64,000 bases of DNA from Tunturiibacter empetritectus (GTDB taxonomy: Bacteria > Acidobacteriota > Terriglobia > Terriglobales > Acidobacteriaceae), in NCBI RefSeq assembly GCF_014201375.1, contig NZ_JACHDZ010000002.1, positions 558,001 through 622,000 on the forward strand. Direction: 5' to 3'. The notes below the pieces were generated by a model. That model made no database searches and had not been told where the DNA came from. It was given only the letters and a program-made list of their open reading frames with translations. Positions within the stretch are counted from its first letter, which is position 1; every line of letters starts with the position of its first letter. This document shows, in pieces, positions 50,792 through 59,491 of the stretch. Position numbers and translations under genes: made by a program.

Positions 50792-51670
50792 TTAGTCCGG
50801 ATACCTCTCACGCATTTTGCGCCACTCAGAATCGAACCGGAAGGCCTGGCGCGCTGGAGGTTGAGGCGTCTGTGTCTCAATGAACCGGAGTGGCTCTGAT
50901 CCTCGCGTGTAGATTGCGTGCTTCGCACCGACTCCGGTCCAGCATAACGTTCCGGGCTCTACGATGTACTCTTTGCCTTCAAATACACAATCGGCCATGC
51001 CCGAAACAAAGTAGTAAGACTCCTCGAAGGGATGGGTGTGGTGGGAGCCGCCACCGCCTTCGGCAAACTCCACGACGAACATTGTCATATGGGCCGATCC
51101 AAAGTTGCGATCGACCATCATCTTTTGGCTGATCAGACGCGCACCGTCTCCGGTGTATCCATCCATCTGCAGGTTGCCGGGCGGCGGCAGCTGAGCATCT
51201 TCAAAGTGCCCCACAAAACGTGTACGAGCGTCGCCTTTATCGAAGCGTGCGACCTTCTCGGGCCAATCGAAGTCGCCAACGAAAAAGGTATCCTGCCCTA
51301 CGGCCTTGGCCAGAGGCTGTGGAGCAATCATTTCCATCCAGCGCGCGCGTGTGCCGCTGTTTGATCTCAACGCATGTGCCGAGCCTACTAGAATCAGGGC
51401 GTAGTCGCCAGGCCCCATGCGGTAGGTCCGGCCATCCATCATCAAGTCCAACTCACCTTCCAACACGTAAAGGCTTTTCTCATAGGCGAGCACGCACTGC
51501 TCGAGATAGCCGCCGGGTTCAAGTTGGACGATTTGATGGGCCATGTGGACGGCCGCCGCAGAGGTCGAATGGTCGATGAACGGGACTCGCGAGTAGCCCC
51601 TGGCATGTCGGCGATAACCTTCGGGAATGGAGAAGTTGTCTTCTTCAAGCTTGATTACTGCGTGAGCCAT
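50792..51670 (-). CDS. Bicupin protein, ureidoglycine aminohydrolase-like
   Basis: I start it at ATG 51670 (GGAGGAACC upstream), 292 residues. Two cupin domains: the first about residues 45-135 (VQLEPGGYLEQ...LYVLEGELDLMMDGRTYRMGPGDYALILVGSAHAL), the second about 185-280 (GGGSHHTHPFEESYYFVSGMADCVFEGKEYIVEPGTLCWTGVGAKHAIY). The second has the HxH...E...H metal set. The architecture is that of (S)-ureidoglycine aminohydrolase and its relatives, but no other purine genes are nearby, so a different substrate is likely. Last gene of the minus-strand catabolic operon; 26 bases after the symporter gene. Confidence 0.82.
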   Translation of the reverse strand: MAHAVIKLEEDNFSIPEGYRRHARGYSRVPFIDHSTSAAAVHMAHQIVQLEPGGYLEQCVLAYEKSLYVLEGELDLMMDGRTYRMGPGDYALILVGSAHALRSNSGTRARWMEMIAPQPLAKAVGQDTFFVGDFDWPEKVARFDKGDARTRFVGHFEDAQLPPPGNLQMDGYTGDGARLISQKMMVDRNFGSAHMTMFVVEFAEGGGGSHHTHPFEESYYFVSGMADCVFEGKEYIVEPGTLCWTGVGAKHAIYTRGSEPLRFIETQTPQPPARQAFRFDSEWRKMRERYPD

Positions 51671-51696
51671 GGTTCCTCCAAAAAAAGAATGTTGCA

Positions 51697-52995
51697 CTAC
51701 ATGCGGCTGCCCAACGTGGCAGCGTCGACTTCGTTTTCCCAGCGCGCGATGACGAGAGTTGCCACACCGCTGCCGATCATGTTGACCACTGCGCGGAACA
51801 TCGCCATGAAACGGTCGATGCCGAGGATGAGCGCCATGCCAGCCACGGGAATCGTCGGCACGACGGACAAGGTGGCGACCAGGGCGATGAAGGATGCTCC
51901 CTGCACACCGCTTGCGCCCTTTGAGGTGAGGATGGCAACGGCAAAGATGGTGAGCTGCTGCGCGAGCGTGAGGTGGGTTCCAGTAGCCTGTGCGACGAAT
52001 AGAGCGGCGAGGGTCATGTAAAGCGCGGTGCCGTCCGTGTTGAAGATGTAACCGGTCGGCACCACGAGCCCCACGAGCGCCTTGGAGCAGCCTACCGCCT
52101 CGAGCTTCTCCATTAGCGTAGGCATGGCAGCTTCGGAGGAGACGACCGAGAGCACCAGGAGAATCTCTTCTTTGATATAGATCAAGAACCTGAAGATGTT
52201 AAAGCCCGCGACCAGCGCAATGCCGCCGAGCACAACGACGACGAAGAAGATGGAGGTGAGATAAAACGTCGCGATCAGTTTGAGCAACGGCCCGAGCGAG
52301 GCGATGCCGTACTTGCCTACCGTGAAGGCCATCGCACCAAAAGCGCCGATCGGAGCGAGGCGCACGAGGATGTTGACGACGGCGAAGACCGCCTGCGTCA
52401 CCGTGTTGAGCAGCGCCAGCAGGGGGGTCGCGCGCTGCCCCAGCGAGGACAGGGCAAAGCCGAAGAGCAGGGCGACCAGCAGCACCTGCAGAATGTCTCC
52501 CTTGGCGAAGGCGTCGACCACTGTGGTTGGGATGATATGCATCAGGAAATCGGTGACGCCCATGGCTTTGGTCTGGCCCACATAGCTCGAGACGGCCTTG
52601 GCGTCGAGAGAGGCTGGATCGACGCGGAAGTCGCCCCCTGGATGCACCACATTGCCCACTACCAGCCCGATCAACAGCGCGATTGTCGACACGACCTCGA
52701 AATAGAGCAGCGCCTTGCCGCCAACGCGGCCAACCTTCCTCAAGTCCTGCATGCCCGCTATGCCCGAGACAACGGTGCAGAAGATGATCGGCGTGATGAT
52801 CATCGTGATCAGGCGGATGAAGCCGTCCCCAAGCGGCTTCATGGCGATGGCGCGAGCAGGACTGAAGTAGCCTAGGCAAATCGCCAACGCAACTGCTACG
52901 AGAACCTGGAACCAGAAAGTAAAATAAAAAGGGGTTTTACCCTTCGATTCAGTCCCTGTACTTACAGGGAGCTGCTCTATACCGACGCTTTCCAT
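51697..52995 (-). CDS. Dicarboxylate/amino acid:cation symporter (DctA/GltP family)
   Basis: A 432-residue inner-membrane carrier of the DAACS family. Signature parts: [17 protein letters not shown] (helix 2), the hairpin [20 protein letters not shown] (serine-rich HP1), [27 protein letters not shown] (NxDG... helix 7 motif), and [16 protein letters not shown] (HP2). It should take up a C4-dicarboxylate or related acid with protons or sodium, feeding the operon's enzymes. Start ATG 52995; 71 bases from the E2 gene. Confidence 0.93.
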   Translation of the reverse strand: MESVGIEQLPVSTGTESKGKTPFYFTFWFQVLVAVALAICLGYFSPARAIAMKPLGDGFIRLITMIITPIIFCTVVSGIAGMQDLRKVGRVGGKALLYFEVVSTIALLIGLVVGNVVHPGGDFRVDPASLDAKAVSSYVGQTKAMGVTDFLMHIIPTTVVDAFAKGDILQVLLVALLFGFALSSLGQRATPLLALLNTVTQAVFAVVNILVRLAPIGAFGAMAFTVGKYGIASLGPLLKLIATFYLTSIFFVVVVLGGIALVAGFNIFRFLIYIKEEILLVLSVVSSEAAMPTLMEKLEAVGCSKALVGLVVPTGYIFNTDGTALYMTLAALFVAQATGTHLTLAQQLTIFAVAILTSKGASGVQGASFIALVATLSVVPTIPVAGMALILGIDRFMAMFRAVVNMIGSGVATLVIARWENEVDAATLGSRM

Positions 52996-53066
52996 TTTTT
53001 ATGCCTCATCCTACGTCGCCCGGGAAAGTCCATGCCTGGGTTGCGCGCCTCTCAATGTCAGAGGCA

Positions 53067-54254
53067 CTACTTAAGCCAAAGGTCGGGTTCACGGATCGAC
53101 TCAGCAAGGTCGTGCAGGAAAGTAGCAGCCTTTGCCCCGTCCAACACACGATGGTCGCAGGAGATCGTCAGGCTGAAGATTGGCCGTACAACGATGACTC
53201 CATCGACGGCGACTGCTCTTTCGACGATTTGACCCACGGCCAGGATTGCAGCCTGTGGTGGAGTGATGATGGCGCAAAAGGAGTCGATGTGGAACATCCC
53301 CAGATTGCTGACCGTGAAGGTCCCGCCTGCGAAGTCTGTGGGACGGAGGCGTCCGGCTTTTGCTCGGTCCGTCAATTCGCGACGTTGTTTGGCGATCTCA
53401 CCCAGCGTCGCAGTGTTTGCGTTGTGGACCACAGGTGCAACGACACCGTCCTCGACGGCCATCGCGATGGAGACGTTCACGTCAGGGTTGAGGCGAACTC
53501 CGTTATCGATCCAACTGGCATTGACGCGCGGATGCCGGGCCAGGGCGCGAGCCACGAGCGCGACAAGAATGTCGGTATGCGTGAGCTTTACTCCAGAGGA
53601 TCGCTCGACTTCAGGTCCGAGAGCGGCACGCAGTGAGTTCAACGCGGTTGCATCTACGTCTCGCTGCAGGAAGAAGTGCGGGACTGTGGTCCAGCTCTGC
53701 ACCGTTCGCTCTGCCATCAGGCGGCCGATCGAAGAGAGTGATTCGTGTTGAACCGCAGGAGCGGGAGCGTTCTTAGGACCGCCGTCGATGAGTGCCTGTA
53801 TGTCCGAGGCAAGAATCTCCCCGCCTTCGCCTGAACCCTGCACGGAGTTGAGATCGATGTCGTTGTCTTTCGCAAGCCGGCGTGCCTTCGGAGAGACTCG
53901 TGCGGCGGAGTTGGAAGTCACCGGCTGCCGAGAAGTCTCGTCGGAGCTAACGGGGGCTCCTACAACTGGAGCGACCGCCGGCGTGTGAGGTTTTGCCTCC
54001 GCCGGCACCTCTTCTCCGGGCTTCAGAATCCATGCAATAGTCTGGCCGACTGGAATGTCGGTCCCTACTTCGCCGGTGATTCCGCCAAGTACACCGTCGG
54101 CAGTAGCCTCAACTTCCATCACGGCTTTATCGGTTTCGATTTCAAGCAACAAGTCCCCCTTCGAGACCTTGTCGCCTTCCTTCTTGAGCCAGGAGACGAG
54201 CTTTCCTGTCTCCTGCGCCATCTCGAGTGCGGGCATTACGACGCTGATAGCCAT
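53067..54254 (-). CDS. 2-oxoacid dehydrogenase E2 (dihydrolipoyl acyltransferase)
   Basis: A 395-residue acyltransferase. Lipoyl domain at 1-78 with the modified lysine K43 in IETDKAVMEVEA; an Ala/Pro/Thr linker; a peripheral-subunit-binding domain at about 117-155 (VSPKARRLAKDNDIDLNSVQGSGEGGEILASDI); a catalytic domain to the end with TISCDHRVLDGAKAATFL. It carries acyl groups from E1 to CoA. The E1 genes lie upstream, split from it by the M24 gene. No E3 (dihydrolipoamide dehydrogenase) is in the window, so one must be supplied elsewhere. Confidence 0.95.
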   Translation of the reverse strand: MAISVVMPALEMAQETGKLVSWLKKEGDKVSKGDLLLEIETDKAVMEVEATADGVLGGITGEVGTDIPVGQTIAWILKPGEEVPAEAKPHTPAVAPVVGAPVSSDETSRQPVTSNSAARVSPKARRLAKDNDIDLNSVQGSGEGGEILASDIQALIDGGPKNAPAPAVQHESLSSIGRLMAERTVQSWTTVPHFFLQRDVDATALNSLRAALGPEVERSSGVKLTHTDILVALVARALARHPRVNASWIDNGVRLNPDVNVSIAMAVEDGVVAPVVHNANTATLGEIAKQRRELTDRAKAGRLRPTDFAGGTFTVSNLGMFHIDSFCAIITPPQAAILAVGQIVERAVAVDGVIVVRPIFSLTISCDHRVLDGAKAATFLHDLAESIREPDLWLK

Positions 54255-54294
54255 AAGTTATTGTTGGGATACGCATGACCTAGAGGCCGCAGCG

Positions 54295-55635
54295 TTAGCT
54301 CCCGATCCTCTCTTTTTGTGCGCTGGATGCAACCAGGTTGCGAACATCCGAACTAGGTTCTACTTCTGTCTCTCGCACGGTGGGAAGCGGACCGCCGACG
54401 GTGTAGTAGTGCGCGCCGGCGACGAGAAGCTTCTCAGCAGGGAAGCGCGTGATCACCTCATGGCCGGTCTCGGTGACCACGATCTCTTCTTCGATTCGAG
54501 CCGCGCTCCAGCCATCCTTCGAGGGCCAGAACGTCTCAAGGGCGAAGACCATTCCAGGCTTGATCTCCTGCGGATGATCCAACGAGACGAGGCGGCTGAT
54601 GACCGGCTTCTCCCAGATGGCGAGTCCGATGCCGTGCCCGTATTGGAGTGCGAACGCCGCCTCTTCATTGGGGAAGCCAAAGTCCTGCGCCTTCGGCCAC
54701 ACCGAGGCCACGTCGCCGGTTGAGCGACCAGGACGAATCAGATCAATCGCGGCATCCAGGTAGTCGCGGCATCTCTTGTAAGCGTCGACCATCGCGTGAG
54801 ACGAATAGCCGATCGAGAAGGTGCGGTAATAACACGTGCGGTAGCCCATGTAAGAGTGAAGAATGTCGTAGTAGACAGGATCGCCGGGCCGCATAATTCT
54901 GTCGGAAAAGACGTGCGGATGAGGATTGCATCGTTCGCCGGAGATCGCATTGACCGCCTCGACGTACTCTGAGCCAAGGTCGTAGAGCACCTTGCTTACC
55001 AGGCCCACAGCTTCGTTCTCCCGCATGCCCGGCTTCATCGCCATGTAAAGCTCGTGATAGGCCGCATCGACCATGGAGGCAGAGGTATTGAGAAGGGCAA
55101 TCTCGTCCTTGGTCTTGATGACGCGGGCCTCGGACATCAACTGCTGACCGTCGATGACGGTGATGCCCTCGCGCTGCAAGGCAAACAAAACTGGCAGTTC
55201 GATGATGTCGATTCCTACCGGCTCCTTATGCAGGCCGCGCATCTCCAACTCAATGCGAATCTTTTTCGCGACGTCCTCTGCGCGGCCGTGCTCAGGAGAC
55301 ATCGTGCCGCGCAACATCGAGATGCCGGGGCGCGAGCGTTCTCCGAGCCACGGACAGTGCAGTTGATGATGTCGGGCTGCGGAGCCGAAGTCCCACAGGA
55401 TGGGCTCATCGTTCTGTGGCAGCAGGACGAACCGGTTCGCTTTGTCCTGGGCCCACGTGCCAATGTGTGTCGACGTGAGGTAACGCACATTGTTCATGTC
55501 GAAGCAGAGCAGCGCGCCCATCTCAGACTTCGCAAGCAGATTCTTTGCGCGCTGAAGTCTCTCTACGCGAAGACGATCAAAATCGATTCGCTGCTCCCAA
55601 TCAACTCCCATGGTTCCGTAAGTCGGCTGTGCCAT
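54295..55635 (-). CDS. M24-family (creatinase/aminopeptidase P-like) protein with an altered metal site
   Basis: I start it at ATG 55635 (GGGAG upstream), 446 residues. N-terminal creatinase-like domain (ALLCFDMNNVRYLTSTHIGTW...FVLLPQNDEPILWDF) and C-terminal pita-bread domain with YGHGIGL (His), ALETFWP (Glu) and RIEEEIVVTETG (Glu). In the first metal box, VYYDILHSYMGYRTCYYRTF, the second aspartate of the usual D-x10-D is Cys, so the normal dinuclear site is incomplete. Relatives include proline peptidases, creatinases and a DMSP lyase. The operon suggests hydrolysis or lysis of a small organic acid or amide; substrate unknown. Confidence 0.85.
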   Translation of the reverse strand: MAQPTYGTMGVDWEQRIDFDRLRVERLQRAKNLLAKSEMGALLCFDMNNVRYLTSTHIGTWAQDKANRFVLLPQNDEPILWDFGSAARHHQLHCPWLGERSRPGISMLRGTMSPEHGRAEDVAKKIRIELEMRGLHKEPVGIDIIELPVLFALQREGITVIDGQQLMSEARVIKTKDEIALLNTSASMVDAAYHELYMAMKPGMRENEAVGLVSKVLYDLGSEYVEAVNAISGERCNPHPHVFSDRIMRPGDPVYYDILHSYMGYRTCYYRTFSIGYSSHAMVDAYKRCRDYLDAAIDLIRPGRSTGDVASVWPKAQDFGFPNEEAAFALQYGHGIGLAIWEKPVISRLVSLDHPQEIKPGMVFALETFWPSKDGWSAARIEEEIVVTETGHEVITRFPAEKLLVAGAHYYTVGGPLPTVRETEVEPSSDVRNLVASSAQKERIGS

Positions 55636-55658
55636 TGTTGCTTCTCCCGTTTCTTGTC

Positions 55659-56657
55659 CTACGATTTGCTGCAAAGTTTCTTCGCTGCGTCAAAGAGCAT
55701 CTTCTCGGTCGGTACGGTCAGGTCCTCAAGCGGCGGCGAGAAGGGTATGGGAACATGCATAGCTCCCATGCGAAGTACTGGGCCGTCGAGATCATAAAAA
55801 GCGCCTTCCGAGATCACCGAGGCCAATTCAGACGTCACCCCGTAGCGGCCGTACCCTTCGTCGATCACAATGGCCCGCGACGTTTTTTTTGCCGAGTCAA
55901 TGAGCGTCTTTTCATCGAGCGGCCACAGGGTTCGCGGGTCGACCACCTCTGCGCTGATGCCGATCTCCGCGAGCATATCTGCCGCGCCCAGCGCCACCTG
56001 AACCATACTGCTGGTCGCTATCAGTGAGATGTCTTTGCCGACGCGCTTCACCTCCGCGACACCGAGAGGGATGGTGTATTCGCCGGTCGGCACGGGGCCT
56101 TTCAGCTTGTGGTGCATCATCTTGTCTTCGAAGAAGATGATCGGATTCTCATCGCGAATCGCGGTCTTCAAGAGACCCTTTGCGTCAGCAGGAGTAGATG
56201 GAATCACAACCTTTAGTCCCGGCACGTGGCATAACCATGCGTGGAGCGACTGTGAATGTTGAGCGGCAGAGCGCCGACTCGCGCCGAGCGTTGTGCGCAG
56301 AACCATCGGCACCTTCCACTTGCCCCCCGACATGTAGTGGATCTTCGCAGCCTGATTGACCATCTGGTCCATCGTCAGGGTGAGAAAGTCCCCGAACATG
56401 ATGTCGACCACGGGGCGAATGCCAGTCATGGCGGCTCCGACAGCTATGCCGGTAAAACCTGCCTCGGAGATCGGTGTGTCAAAGACACGATTGGTTCCGA
56501 ACTCCTCGACCAGTCCAGATAGCACCTTGAAGGGAGTACCTGCTTCGGCCACGTCTTCGCCGAGGATGCAGACTCGCGAGTCGTGACGCATCTCTTCTGC
56601 GAGCGCCTCCCTGACGGCCTGTGCAAAGGTCAATTCACGATCAGTAGTATCAGGCAT
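55659..56657 (-). CDS. 2-oxoacid dehydrogenase E1 beta subunit
   Basis: A 332-residue thiamine-diphosphate enzyme subunit. LTFAQAVREALAEEMRHDSRVCILGEDVAEAGTPFKVLSGL begins the transketolase-like domain with the TPP-activating Glu in ILGEDV; RPVVDIMFGDFLTLTMDQMVNQAAK is the second block, and SAEVVDPRTLWPLDEKTLIDSAKKTSRAIVIDEGYGRYGVTSELASVI is the C-terminal domain. With E1 alpha it decarboxylates a 2-oxoacid (pyruvate, acetoin-derived or branched-chain; not decidable here). The ATG overlaps the end of the alpha gene by eight bases. Confidence 0.94.
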   Translation of the reverse strand: MPDTTDRELTFAQAVREALAEEMRHDSRVCILGEDVAEAGTPFKVLSGLVEEFGTNRVFDTPISEAGFTGIAVGAAMTGIRPVVDIMFGDFLTLTMDQMVNQAAKIHYMSGGKWKVPMVLRTTLGASRRSAAQHSQSLHAWLCHVPGLKVVIPSTPADAKGLLKTAIRDENPIIFFEDKMMHHKLKGPVPTGEYTIPLGVAEVKRVGKDISLIATSSMVQVALGAADMLAEIGISAEVVDPRTLWPLDEKTLIDSAKKTSRAIVIDEGYGRYGVTSELASVISEGAFYDLDGPVLRMGAMHVPIPFSPPLEDLTVPTEKMLFDAAKKLCSKS

Positions 56658-57642
56658 AGACGTGCATCTCCACTTCTTCTAGTGCGGGGTAGGGAGTAGC
56701 GATCGCAAACTCCACAGCGGCTTTCATCTCTTCTCTTACTTCGCTTTCAAGTGCGTCGAGCGTTGCCTTATCCGTGAACCCTTCGTGAAGCAGCCGCTCG
56801 CCATGAAGCTGGATGGGGTCGCGGCCTGTCTTCCACTCCTGCTCTTCCTGCTTGGTGCGGTAGTACTCGCGATTGATGTCGCCCACATGATGGCCGGTGT
56901 AACGATACGTGTTGCAGAGAAGAAAAGCCGGACCGCCGCCTGCTCTCGCATCGTCAATGAGCTGCTTGGCCTTGCTGTAAACGGCCTGCACATCCTGGCC
57001 ATCTACCGTCTCGGCCTTCACGCCAAACGCGGTGGCCCGCGCGCAGATGTCTCCTGCCGTAGTCTCGCTGTAGTGCGTGTACTCGTTGTAGAGGTTGTTT
57101 TCGCAGACGTAGATCACAGGCAGCTTCCAAAGCTGAGCGATGTTCAACACCTCATAGAGCAGACCCTGACCGAGCGCTCCTTCGCCAAAGAAGCAGACAG
57201 CCACCAGGCCATTGTTCAGGTACTTCGATGAGAAGGCGGCGCCAGTCGCGATGCCCATGCTGCCGCCGACGATCGCATTCGCACCCAGATTGCCGGTGGC
57301 AGGATCGGCGATATGCATTGAGCCGCCTTTGCCATGGCAGTATCCCGCTTCCTTCCCCAGCAGCTCGGCAAACATGAGATTCGGTGTTGCGCCTTTGGCC
57401 AGGCAGTGACCATGTCCACGATGCGTGCTGGTGACGTAGTCTTCCTTTTTGAGAGCTTCGCAGATTCCAACTGCGATGGCTTCTTCGCCGCTATACAGGT
57501 GAGCGAGGCCAGGCATCAACGCACGCGTATAGAGCTCATTCACCTGCTCTTCGAACATGCGGATGCGGAGCATCTGCCGATAGGCATGGAGCGCCAGTTC
57601 TTTGCTGAACATGTTCACGGCTTCTTCGGTTTGAGGTGTCAT
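56650..57642 (-). CDS. 2-oxoacid dehydrogenase E1 alpha subunit
   Basis: A 330-residue subunit binding thiamine diphosphate. HLYSGEEAIAVGICEALKKEDYVTSTHRGHGHCLAKG is the substrate loop, KGGSMHI follows, and the TPP motif is FFGEGALGQGLLYEVLNIAQLWKLPVIYVCENNLYNEYTHY (G-E-G ... E-N-N, with GEG in place of GDG). The start ATG overlaps the dehydrogenase stop (ATGA at 57639-57642). The pairing with E1 beta and E2 gives most of a 2-oxoacid dehydrogenase complex of the acetoin/pyruvate type. Confidence 0.94.
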   Translation of the reverse strand: MTPQTEEAVNMFSKELALHAYRQMLRIRMFEEQVNELYTRALMPGLAHLYSGEEAIAVGICEALKKEDYVTSTHRGHGHCLAKGATPNLMFAELLGKEAGYCHGKGGSMHIADPATGNLGANAIVGGSMGIATGAAFSSKYLNNGLVAVCFFGEGALGQGLLYEVLNIAQLWKLPVIYVCENNLYNEYTHYSETTAGDICARATAFGVKAETVDGQDVQAVYSKAKQLIDDARAGGGPAFLLCNTYRYTGHHVGDINREYYRTKQEEQEWKTGRDPIQLHGERLLHEGFTDKATLDALESEVREEMKAAVEFAIATPYPALEEVEMHVYA

Positions 57643-58532
57643 CTTCCAACTCCTGTGTCGATGCCAGATAGTTTCGCGAGAACATCGAAGATTACGGCGA
57701 AGTCCAGCTTGGCCCAGTTCAAGGCCCGTGCAGCAGTTAGAAATTCATTGGTGACGGCAGTGGTGGGGAGCGGCACATTCAACTGCCGTCCAAGATCCAG
57801 CGCCAGCAACATATCCTTCTGCATCATGTTCACGTCGAACCAGGCCTCCTCCGGCTGTTGAAGAACGAAGGGCCCTCGGTACTTGATCATAGGAGAGGCG
57901 ATAGCGCTGTGAGTGAGTACGTCCACGGCAACTTCGCGCTTGATGCCGCTCTTCTCTGCCAGCAGCACGCCTTCCGAGAAGGCCAGCATCTGTACGGCAA
58001 GGCTCAGATTCGAAGCAATCTTCATGGACAGCGCCAGCCCATTGCCGCCAACGAGCGTCACCTTGGGACCTATATCCAACAGGATTGGCTTGACCTTCTC
58101 GAAGGTCTCAGCTCTTCCGCCGACCATCACGGAGAGATTGCCTTGCTGAAGAGTAATGACGCTTCCGGAGACAGGAGCATCGAGCATATCTGCGCCCAGA
58201 GCGCGAACCTTTTCCGCGATCTCACGGCTCAGATCCGGCCCAACGGTGCTGATGTCGACCAGGATCTTTCCTGTGCTGAGGCCAGCGAGGAAACCATTCG
58301 GCCCCTCGGCAATACCCTTCAACGCCGACCCATTGGTGACCATGCTCAGAACCACATCGGCTGCTTCGGCGACCTCGCGCGGAGACTCGGCGAACTTCAT
58401 TCCCTTTGTGATCAGTCGTTCCGCTTTGGACCGCGTACGGTTGTACCCGGTCACTGAGTGGCCCTTGGCCAGGAGCCGGTCCACCATCTCGCTTCCCATT
58501 ACTCCAAGGCCAATAAACCCGAGGTTCGCCAT
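57639..58532 (-). CDS. Beta-hydroxyacid dehydrogenase (3-hydroxyisobutyrate dehydrogenase family)
   Basis: A 297-residue NAD(P)-dependent dehydrogenase. Rossmann motif GFIGLGVMGSEMVDRLLAKGHSVTGYNRT (NRT after strand 2 suggests NADP), substrate box MLDAPVSGSVITLQQGNLSVMVGG, and the catalytic lysine in GLALSMKIASNLSLAVQML. Members oxidise 3-hydroxyisobutyrate, tartronate semialdehyde or similar acids. It is 18 bases downstream of the FadR-type gene and overlaps E1 alpha, placing it in one operon with both. Confidence 0.92.
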   Translation of the reverse strand: MANLGFIGLGVMGSEMVDRLLAKGHSVTGYNRTRSKAERLITKGMKFAESPREVAEAADVVLSMVTNGSALKGIAEGPNGFLAGLSTGKILVDISTVGPDLSREIAEKVRALGADMLDAPVSGSVITLQQGNLSVMVGGRAETFEKVKPILLDIGPKVTLVGGNGLALSMKIASNLSLAVQMLAFSEGVLLAEKSGIKREVAVDVLTHSAIASPMIKYRGPFVLQQPEEAWFDVNMMQKDMLLALDLGRQLNVPLPTTAVTNEFLTAARALNWAKLDFAVIFDVLAKLSGIDTGVGR

Positions 58533-58550
58533 TCGATTCTGCCTTTCGTT

Positions 58551-59279
58551 TTAAGAGGAGTGCCCCTTAGGTGATTTACTTTTCATGACTGCAGAAACCT
58601 TCGAATCCTGATGTACCTGCTGAAGATGAGCACGCATCGCTTTGCGTGCACTGCTGGCACTTCGCTTTTCGATCGCTTCAAGGATGAGTTTGTGGTGGAC
58701 CTGACCTCGCTCTGGGCCACCGGTAACGGCAAAGATTCCCAGCCGCTGCTCGCGCAGTACGCCTACTAGCGAATCGAGCAAGGACAGGATGAGGGGATTT
58801 CCAGCGGCCTCGGCCAGCGCCAGATGGAAGTCGAGATCGGCCTCAATATAAGCGTCAGGATTTTTCATACTGCGGTCCATCACCGCAACAGCCTCTCGCA
58901 TCATGACCAGGTGCTGTTCTTCAATGCGCGTCGCAGCCAGCGCCGTGAACTCGGGCTCCAGAATCTCGCGCATCTCTGCAACATAGTCAGAGTCTTCGAG
59001 GTCACTGCTCTTGAGAAAGGAGTTGAGGGAATGGCGTATCGCCTGGGACTTTCCCGTGCTGACGAACGTACCGCGGCCTGAGTACGCCTCAACCAGCCCC
59101 TTCTCGCTCAAGGTCTTGACAGCTTCGCGCACCGCCGTGCGGCTGACGCCAAACTCCAGAGCTAACTCCCGTTCTGCCGGAAGCTGGTCCCCGGGTTTCA
59201 GCTTTCCATCTTTGATCGACTGCTCGATCTGCTGCACGATCTGCTCGTAAAGTCTCGCGGTTCGGACTACTTTGTACAT
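58551..59279 (-). CDS. FadR-type (GntR/FCD) transcriptional regulator
   Basis: I start it at ATG 59279 (MYKVVRTARLYEQIVQQIEQSIKDGKLKPGDQLPAERELALEFGVSRTAVREAVKTLSEKGLVEAYSGRGTFV), a complete winged-helix GntR domain; GAAGGGG lies six bases upstream. The C-terminal FCD ligand domain (about 100-220) has the His/Asp metal pattern D..H (EADLDFHLALAEAAGNPLI) and HHKLILEAIEKR. It heads the catabolic operon and probably represses it and the upstream aldehyde dehydrogenase gene through TGGTTATACCA-like sites; the effector is probably an intermediate of the pathway. A longer frame to 59432 covers the operator and is unlikely. Confidence 0.9.
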   Translation of the reverse strand: MYKVVRTARLYEQIVQQIEQSIKDGKLKPGDQLPAERELALEFGVSRTAVREAVKTLSEKGLVEAYSGRGTFVSTGKSQAIRHSLNSFLKSSDLEDSDYVAEMREILEPEFTALAATRIEEQHLVMMREAVAVMDRSMKNPDAYIEADLDFHLALAEAAGNPLILSLLDSLVGVLREQRLGIFAVTGGPERGQVHHKLILEAIEKRSASSARKAMRAHLQQVHQDSKVSAVMKSKSPKGHSS

Positions 59280-59387
59280 GGGCATCCCCTTCATCTGGCC
59301 ACCCTTGAGGGTGGTTGTGGTCGAAACACTATACAGGACGCCATGGGTTGAAATTGCCATATCTGGTAAATGATTCACATCTGGTGT

Positions 59388-59400
59388 TTGGTTATACCAA
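59388..59400. promoter_or_regulatory. FadR-type operator 1
   Basis: TTGGTTATACCAA, a perfect palindrome about a TAT centre, matching the TNGTnnnACNA consensus of the FadR subfamily. It lies 108 bases before the regulator's start. Confidence 0.75.
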
Positions 59401-59443
59401 TAGTCCAAAAGCCCAATCAGGCTAGAAAACACTTAAGGTAAAG

Positions 59444-59455
59444 CGGTTATACCAA
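59444..59455. promoter_or_regulatory. FadR-type operator 2
   Basis: CGGTTATACCAA, second copy with one altered outer base, 55 bases from the first. Together they lie between the aldehyde dehydrogenase stop and the regulator start. Confidence 0.7.
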
Positions 59456-59491
59456 AAAGCCACTTTAGAACAAAATCGCTGTCGATGCAGT

